Assembly (NCBI RefSeq): GCF_018294505.1
Contig: NC_057814.1
Location: 38,305,293 to 38,369,292, forward strand
Direction: 5' to 3'
From: Triticum aestivum
Lineage: Eukaryota > Streptophyta > Magnoliopsida > Poales > Poaceae
DNA: 64,000 nucleotides
Shown here one piece after another: positions 56,662 to 64,000 of this stretch (position 1 is its first letter; the number at the start of each line of letters is the position of its first letter). A model generated the notes under the pieces. The model ran no database searches, was not told the DNA's origin, and saw only the letters and a program-made list of their open reading frames with translations. The position numbers were made by a program, and so were the translations under genes.

Positions 56662-59377
56662 TGTAGCGACCAGACCTCAAATGGCCTGTGCTGCTGTGCA
56701 CCAGTGTCATCCCTGGATCAGTAATGCTGACACGCACAGTACAAATGGAGGATTTATAACAGAGTAGCAATCACACACTTATTACATCGAATATCTCCAA
56801 AGAGACTAAGTATGATAGACATGGCTTAAGGCCATCTAATAACGATAACAGCGGAAGACTTGGAAGATAAGTGAGTCCATCAACTCCAGCGGCATCACTG
56901 AGTATAAGACCACGACCTAAGGCACCTTACTCGTCGTCTGAAAAGTCTGCAACATGAAACGTTGCAGCCCGAAAACGGGTCAGCACATAGAATATGCTGG
57001 CAATGTAACACATAGAGAGCAATGAACAAAATAATACTATACTACATGCATATATGGCTGGTGGAAAGCTCTATGGTTACATTTTTGCGAAAAGCCAATT
57101 TTATCCTACTTCAAAAGGAATAAATTTTATTTAACTATCATGGTGGTTGAAACATTGAGAAGGTACCTCCAACTCAATCCCAATTAAGTATCATCATTAA
57201 CCCAACAAAATTAATTAATAGTATCACGGTGATGAGATTCAAATGATAATCCAGGTACTAGATACTCAAGTTGTCCATAACCGGGGACACGGCTAATCAT
57301 GATCAGTTTGTACACTCTGCAGAGGTTTGTGCACTTTTCCCCACAAGACTCGATCGCCTCCGCTTGATTCTCGCACTGCATGATGTTTGAGAAACGGATG
57401 ACCGAGACACAGTCTTTCAGGAACAATCACTCTCTACTCTGGATGGACCGGTACACCTACTTTCCCCTACATCTGCTAGTCCACCTCTTCAAGAGATCCT
57501 GTAACCTACTCAGCTATGCTAGAGCCCATAATAGCTTGTGGCTGCACACGGAAGTTTCTAGCATGAATAATCTTATGATCCCTTTGAGCCTGGGTGGCGG
57601 ACCTTATACATACAGACAACACTGGGTTCTCCAGGTGCCTCAATCCACAGAGATGTGAGTTTTAGTTGCCACCTTAAGTTGAACCATTATTAAACACTCA
57701 CATCTGTCATGAATATCTCTCAAACCCAATCCACGTCTACGAGCATAGCATGGCAATAATAAAAGCAACGTAGAAGTAACTCCCGGGGGTTTGATAAGAA
57801 AACAGGTAATAGGTACTAACTCAACTACTTCCCAATACCCACAGTTTAATTAGATCCTAATCATGCAATGTGTTTGAGAAATAGATCTAATGCAATAAAA
57901 ACTGGGTATGAACGGGGTATGATCAAAGTGTTACTTGCCTTGCTGATGATCCGCAAAACCTAGCGAGTCGAAGTAACAAGCGGCACACTCCGGGTACTCT
58001 ATCACAAACAAACCAGCATACAATCAGTACTCATCTAATGCACAGGTAAAACTCGAAGAAAGATCCAACCACAAAGTTCAACTTAAGAACTCCGGTTTGC
58101 AAAAAGAATCAACTCGAAAGAAACAACGAAAGTCAAACAGCGGAAGAAAGAAACTTCGTTTGCTAATCTGGATCTAGGTCAAATTTTACTGTAGCAAAAA
58201 CTTGTTTGAGTAGGTTAAACGGGAAGAGAATTTCGAGACGAAACTCTAGGCGCTTGAATCACCTGATTCCGATAAACGAGCGAGAAGTTAAACAGAAACG
58301 AAGATTCGATCAGAAATCGAATCTGAGAAAATAACGGGAAAAATCCGACGAAAAAGAAAAACGGACGAACGGTTAAATAACGGACGTTCGTTAATAGAGA
58401 AAAACCGATGAACGCGTTCGTTAAAACGAACGGTTCGGTGAACGCTCGTAAAATAGGAAAACCGAAAAAAAACCGATCTAGGGTTTTTTTTAAACCGAAG
58501 GGTTTTTTTTTAAAAGAAAACCGGTCAACGCAAAACGACAGTGAGGCAGTACCTCGTCGGGGCTACTCCGGCGGGGTGCTCCGGCGGGGCGGGGTGCGGG
58601 GCTCGGGCGGCGGGGCTCGGGCGAGGGCGAGGGGCGGCGGCGGGGCGGCGAGCGGCGGCGCGAGGCGGCGGCGCGGCGCGGGTGCGGCGGCGGGTGCGGC
58701 GGGCGGCGGCGTTCGGGGGAGGAGGCGAGGGGGGGCTATATATGAGGGGGGGGAGGGGTGCTTGGAGGAGGGGCCAAGCCGGGCGGCGACGTAGGCGAGG
58801 CGGACTCCGGCAGCGACCGTCTCCGGGACGGAGACGACGGGCGGCGAGGTGGGCCGTCGGCTGGGCCTTTGGCCCAGTCGGCGCGCGGGCGTTCTCTTTT
58901 TTTTAGAAGTTCCGCGAAGAAAAATGCGTAGAAAAATAAATAAATATCAGAAAAATATGAAATAAATTTTCCCCGTCTAGTTAGAAAATCTAGAATAGGG
59001 TGAACATTTTTAAAATCAAAAATAAATATTTTGAAAACATGCATATTTTTAAATGCAATAAAAATTGCAAATAAAATCCAATAAATTCCAAATAATGATT
59101 TTAACATTTTTCCTCCAGTATTTCAATTGTTTTGGAAAAGTCATATCTTCTCCTCTTGTTTAGTTTGAGAATGAAATATTTTTCCGGAGAGAAAAATAAG
59201 TAAAATCCCAATCCTCGTTTGAAAAATCAAATATGAAAATTCGAGAAAATCCCCAACTCTCTCCGAGGGTCCTTGAGTTGCTTAGGGTTTATCGAGGATT
59301 TGTCAAAATGCAATAAAACATGATATGCAATGATGATCTATGTATAACATACCAAATTGGAAATTTGGGATGTTACA
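56662..59377 (-). repeat. Gypsy 3' LTR (2.7 kb)
   Basis: On the plus strand the segment runs from TGTAGCGACCAGACC to GGGATGTTACA. A GC-rich core (58550-58900) contains a minus-strand TATA box at 58737-58743. Open frames in it are chance. Confidence 0.72.
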
Positions 59378-59393
59378 AACCTACCCCCCTTAA
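59378..59393 (-). other. Gypsy polypurine tract
   Basis: The minus strand reads TTAAGGGGGGTAGGTT just before the LTR. Confidence 0.75.
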
Positions 59394-59401
59394 GATGAAT
59401 C

Positions 59402-62400
59402 TCACCCTCGAGATTCGGGTTGGCTAGAAAACAGGTGGGAGTGGTTTTTCCGTAGATCTTCCTCTCGCTCCCAGGTGGCCTCATCTTCTGTGTGGTGACT
59501 CCACTGAACTTTGCAAAACTTGATGACCTTGCTGCGGGTAACTCGGCTGGCATACTCGAGAATCTTAACTGGTTTCTCCTCATAAGTCAAATCACTTTCC
59601 AACTGAATCGCTTCCAGTGGCACAGTATCTCTCAGTGGTATCTCAGCCATCTCTGCGTGGCACTTCTTCAACTGCGAAACATGAAATACATCATGTACTT
59701 CAGACAATCCGTCGGGCAATTCCAGCTTGTAAGCAACTTCTCCCATACGTTCCAACACTCTGTATGGTCCGATAAAACGGGGCGCTAACTTTCCCTTAAC
59801 TCCAAAGCGCTTCACTCCTCGAAGGGGTGATACTCGAAGATACACTCGGTCTCCGACTTCGTGAACTGTCTCCTTTCGTTTAGAATCAGCATAGCTCGAA
59901 TCAGCATAGCTCTTCTGCCTGGACTGGGCTACCTTGAGCCTATCGCGAATCAACCTTACTTTCTGTTCAGACTCCTTAATCAAATCTGGTCCAAACAACT
60001 GACGGTCTCCAACTTCGTCCCATAACAACGGTGTTCTACACCTCCTTCCGTACAAAGCTTCGAAATGGGCCATCTTCAAACTGGTTTGATAACTGTTGTT
60101 ATATGAAAACTCTGCATATGGCAAATTGTAGTCCCAACTAGATCCATAATCTAGAGCACATGCTCTCAACATGTCCTCGAAAATCTGGTTGACTCTCTCG
60201 GTCTATCCATCTGTCTGCGGGTGAAATGCTGTACTAAATTCCAGCCTGGTTCCCAACGTTTCATGTAGCTGCTTCCAAAACTTCGAGGTAAATTGGGTTC
60301 CTCTGTCTGATACAATGGTCCTCGGAACTCCATGCAAACATACTATCCTGGTCATGTATATCTTCGCCAACTTAGCACCGGTGTAAGTGGTCTTCACTGG
60401 AATAAAATGAGCTACTTTCGTCAAACGGTCGACTACAACCCATATTGAGTCATAGCCTGAACGGGTCCTGGGTAATCCTGTGATAAAATCCATGCCTATT
60501 TTATCCCACTTCCATTCGGGTATCGGCAATGGCTGTAACAATCCTGCTGGCTTCTGATGCTCTGCCTTCACTCTCTGACATACATCACAAACTGCTACAA
60601 ACTCCGCAATATCCTTCTTCATTCCGGTCCACCAGAAGGTATTCTTCAAATCCAAATACATCTTGGTATTTTCTGGGTGTATCGAGTACGGTGAATCATG
60701 GGCTTCTTGCAAAATCAACTTTCTGATCTCCGGATCATTTGGCACATATACGCGGTCTTCAAACCGTAAGGTATCGTGCTCATCCTCACGAAATCCCTTG
60801 GCTTTTCCTTTGCTCATCTTCTCCTTTATCTCTTCAATCTCCTTGTCTGCCTTCTGAGCTTCTCTGATCTTTTCCATCAAGGTAGACTGAATCTCCAATG
60901 TCGCTAAATAGCCTCTAGGGACTATCTCCAAACATAGCTCGCGAAGGTCCCCGGCCAACTCCTGAGGTAATTCTCCTGTCTTGATGTTGTTGACATGACT
61001 CTTGCGGCTCAACGCGTCTGCTACTACGTTAGCCTTTCCAGGGTGATAATGCAATCTCATATCATAGTCTTTGATGAGATCCAACCATCTCCTCTGCCTG
61101 AGATTTAACTCCTTCTGCGTGAAAATGTACTTCAAACTCTTGTGATCCGTGTACACCTCACAATGGTTTCCGATGAGAAAATGTCTCCATGTCTTCAATG
61201 CATGCACCACGGCTGCTAATTCCAAATCATGTGTAGCATAATTCTTCTCATGGGGTTTAAGTTGTCGTGAAGCATACGAAACAACTCTTCCTTCCTGCAC
61301 AAGTACTGCTCCAAGTCCTCGACGAGAAGCGTCGCAATAAACTTCATAGTCCTTGCGTTGATCTGGCAGGATCAACACGGGTGAGGTAATCAATCGTTTC
61401 TTCAACTCTTGGAAACTAGCTTCGCAATCCTCAGTCCAATTGAATTTGGTGTCCTTCTTCAATAGCTCAGTCATGGGTTTAGCAATCCTTGAGAATTTTT
61501 CAATAAATCTCCGGTAGTATCCTGCGAGTCCAAGAAAACTCCGGATTTCTCCAACTGTAGTGGGCGATTCCCAATTTGTCACTGTGTCAACCTTGGCAGG
61601 GTCTACTGCTATTCCTTCTGCAGAAATAACATGTCCAAGGAATCCAACTTTCTTCAACCAAAACTCACATTTGCTGAACTTGGCATATAGCTGATGTTCT
61701 CTGAGCTTCTCAAGTACCAATCGCGAATGCTCCTCATGCTCTTCCTCATCCTTGGAAAAGATTAAAATATCATCAATGAATACCACGACGAACTTATCCA
61801 AAAACTCCATAAATACTTTGTTCATCAGGTTCATGAAATAGGCAGGTGCATTAGTCAGTCCAAATGACATAACGGTATACTCATACAATCCATATCTGGT
61901 GGTAAAGGCCGTCTTGGGTATATCCTGATCTCGAATCTTTAACTGATGGTATCCTGATCGTAGGTCGATCTTGGAAAATACTTTAGCTCCTTGCAGGCGG
62001 TCGAACAAATCATTTATCATTGGCAGTGGGTACTTGTTTTTGATGGTCACTTCATTCAATCCTCGGTAATCAACAACCATCCTTAGTGATCCATCTTTCT
62101 TCTCCAATAGAAGTACTGGTGATCCCCAAGGTGACGAACTTGGGCGAATATAGCCTTTATCCAGTAACTCCTTGATCTGCTTCTTAATTTCCTCCAAATC
62201 CTTTGCGGGCATCCTGTACAGTCTCTTAGATATTGGCCCGGTGCCTGGCAAAAGTTCAATCAAAAACTCAATGTCTCTATCTGGTGGCATGCCTGGCAAC
62301 TCTTCTGGAAATACATCCGGGTAATCCTTCACCACTGGTACTTCCTCCCGTACAACTCCTGATAAGGAATTCACTTGTGTCCTCTTCGGCATATGCCGGG

Positions 62401-63793
62401 ATACATACTTGATCCTTTTTCCTTCCGGGGTGGTAAGCAAAATAGTCTTGTTGGCACAATCGATGTTTCCTCCATACAACGATAGCCAATCCATTCCCAA
62501 AATCACATCCAAACCTTGCGATTCCAAAACAATGAGGTCTGAGGGGAAAACATGCCTACCAATGGCCAATGGTATCTGAAAACATCCTTGGGTGGCCATA
62601 TACTCTGCTCCTGGCGAGGTTACTAACATAGGGGTTTTGAGAACTTGGGTGGACATCTTAAACTTGTTCACGAATCCCCTTGATATGTATGAATGCGATG
62701 CACCAGTATCGAAAAGAACAGTTGCAGTAAATGACTTAACCAAAAACTTACCTATTACTGCATCAGGCTGAGCTTCAACCTCCTCCACGCTCACGTGGTT
62801 CACATGTCCTTTGTTGAACGGGTTCGGCTTCTTCCCAGAGCTTCCATTGCCATTTCCATTTAGGGCTTCGGGACAATCGGTAGCGTAATGTCCCGTCTTC
62901 TGGCACTTGAAACAAGTAATGTGACTCAGATCTCTCTTGGTTGGGGTAGATGGGTTGGTGCGGTTCTGTCCGTTTCCTCCTCCATTCCCATTACCATTCT
63001 TGGAGCCATTATGGTTGTGCGAACTACCTCCTCCATGGGTATGCTGAAACTGTCCTCCCGGCTTCGGGGTAAATCGTGGCTTCTGCTGGGCTCCAGAATT
63101 ATACTTTCCTTGTCCATACTTCCTTTTGCGGTTTTCAATCTGCTGTTGCTTCCCTTCAATCATGAGAGCTATATCTACCAGTTCCTGGTAGTTGTTGAAG
63201 GTTGCTACCATCAACTGCATACTCAGCTCATCATTCAATCCTTCCAGAAACTTTTCCTGCTTGGCAGCATCCGTAGCAACGTCATCTGGTGCATAACGTG
63301 CTAGCTTACTGAATTCCTCCACATACTGGCCTACGGTGCGTCCTCCTTGGCATAGGTTGCGAAACTCACGCTTCTTCATAGCCATAGCTCCTGCTGAAAC
63401 ATGTGCTGTACGGAAAGCTTGCTGAAACTGGTCCCATGTGACAGTGTCAATAGGGTGCGTGGCTGTATAATTCTCCCACCATGATGCTGCGGGTCCATCA
63501 AGCTGATGTGCGGCAAAATGCACTCTTTCCGCATCTGTGCATCCTGCAGTGGTCAACTCCCTTCCAACTTTGCGGAGCCAATCATCTGCAACAATCGGCT
63601 CGGTGCTACTGGAAAACACCGGCGGGTTTAGCCTTAAGAAACGGGCTAAGTGATCAACAGGTGGTGGTGGCGGTGGGTTGTTGTTGTTGTTGCCTTGGTT
63701 CTGAACTAACACTTGCATCAAGGCATTCTGTTGCTGGATCAACTGGGTGATCTCTGGCGGGAAAACAAATCCGGCGTCGCGTCTCGGAGGCAT
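59402..63793 (-). pseudogene. Gypsy gag-pol polyprotein, one amber codon
   Basis: One frame of 1,464 codons. Gag begins [18 protein letters not shown] and has the knuckle [14 protein letters not shown] near residue 293. Protease [12 protein letters not shown] is near 358, reverse transcriptase [12 protein letters not shown] near 670, RNase [16 protein letters not shown] near 815. Integrase has the zinc region (HPENTKMY...[12 protein letters not shown]) and DDE core; a chromodomain lies at the end (KVQWSHHTEDEATWEREEDL). A TAG at 60203-60205 follows FHPQTDG; a single C-to-T change from CAG would explain it. The frame then continues undisturbed to 59402. Everything except the rest of integrase and the chromodomain could still be made. 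Confidence 0.93.
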
Positions 63794-64000
63794 CTGATGG
63801 GTTTAGAAAAGATGAGAATTAAGAATAGAATGAGGTCTAGAGAGAAAACACTACCCATATGCTCATGAGACAATTCAATCAATATCACTCAATCAATCCA
63901 AACAAGGCAAAACAATCGATCTAACTAGCGTTACAAAGTGCTTGAACTATACTACTAAATGGGGAAAGCTACTACTGATATGGTAGTCTACTAAAAAATT
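63794..64000 (-). other. Gypsy 5' leader (partial)
   Basis: Non-coding sequence upstream of the gag ATG. No primer-binding site is within the window, so the 5' LTR starts beyond 64000. Confidence 0.7.

Larger units (their letters stand above)
56662..64000 (-). mobile_element. Chromodomain Ty3/gypsy retrotransposon, minus strand (5' end beyond window)
   Basis: A 3' LTR at 56662-59377, a polypurine tract, a gag-pol frame at 63793-59402 and a leader to 64000. Domain order gag, protease, reverse transcriptase, RNase H, integrase, chromodomain marks a chromovirus-type gypsy element (Tekay-like from memory). Only one LTR is visible, so age and target duplication cannot be read; the 5 bp left of the LTR are CGCGT. 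Confidence 0.9.

Noticed and set aside
57380..58906. Frames in the gypsy LTR
   Set aside because: Inside an LTR, GC-rich shadows without domain.

Overview
The window looks like intergenic DNA from a large grass genome of the tribe Triticeae (wheat, Aegilops, barley or rye group). The evidence is a nearly complete BARE-1/WIS/Angela-type copia retrotransposon, a CACTA transposon with GGTCCCGGTT subterminal palindromes, Stowaway and Mutator-type MITEs, a tRNA-derived SINE, LINE remnants, Helitrons and a chromodomain gypsy element. The sequence alone does not separate the species. I found no complete conventional host gene; nearly every coding signal belongs to a mobile element.

Layout. 1-2097 is a decayed copia element on the minus strand (LTR 1720-2097) holding a fold-back MITE. 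2098-6422 is AT-rich DNA with a LINE RNase H remnant and a second copy of the MITE. 6751-8488 is a Mutator-type element with a perfect 9-bp target duplication and a CCAGCAAAA-rich interior. 9370-9822 holds a Stowaway MITE and a SINE. 10430-18190 is one low-copy sequence broken up by insertions: a MITE, a 4.8-kb Helitron (11580-16410) that itself carries an element with an unidentified acidic-tailed protein gene, and a 5'-truncated LINE with a 15-bp duplication. Related copies of the low-copy sequence lie at 22735-22960 and 54890-55990. 18200-22300 has small MITEs and tandem repeats. 23191-27760 is a LINE cut by a 2.9-kb Helitron (24750-27671). 27760-33097 is low-copy or fragmentary DNA with two more Helitron ends.

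33101-54112 is a nest of insertions whose order can be read from target duplications. A Harbinger-type element (TTA duplication) was entered by a CACTA element (34169-54013, TCT duplication). That CACTA was in turn entered by an Angela element (35097-43855, TGATG duplication) and by a 1.05-kb CACTA (50718-51769, GAC duplication). Without its insertions the large CACTA is about 10 kb. It carries a broken TnpD-type transposase gene, a second broken reading frame, and an apparently intact four-exon gene for a 307-residue zinc-cluster protein that may have B3-like domains. It also holds an internal copy of the subterminal palindrome array beside a second TATA box, a snRNA-like Pol III promoter facing the other way, two related miRNA-like hairpins, and a near-perfect 120-nt hairpin just before its 3' end.

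56662-64000 is a chromodomain Ty3/gypsy element on the minus strand (3' LTR 56662-59377). Its 1463-residue gag-pol frame is interrupted by one amber codon in integrase; its 5' LTR lies beyond the window.
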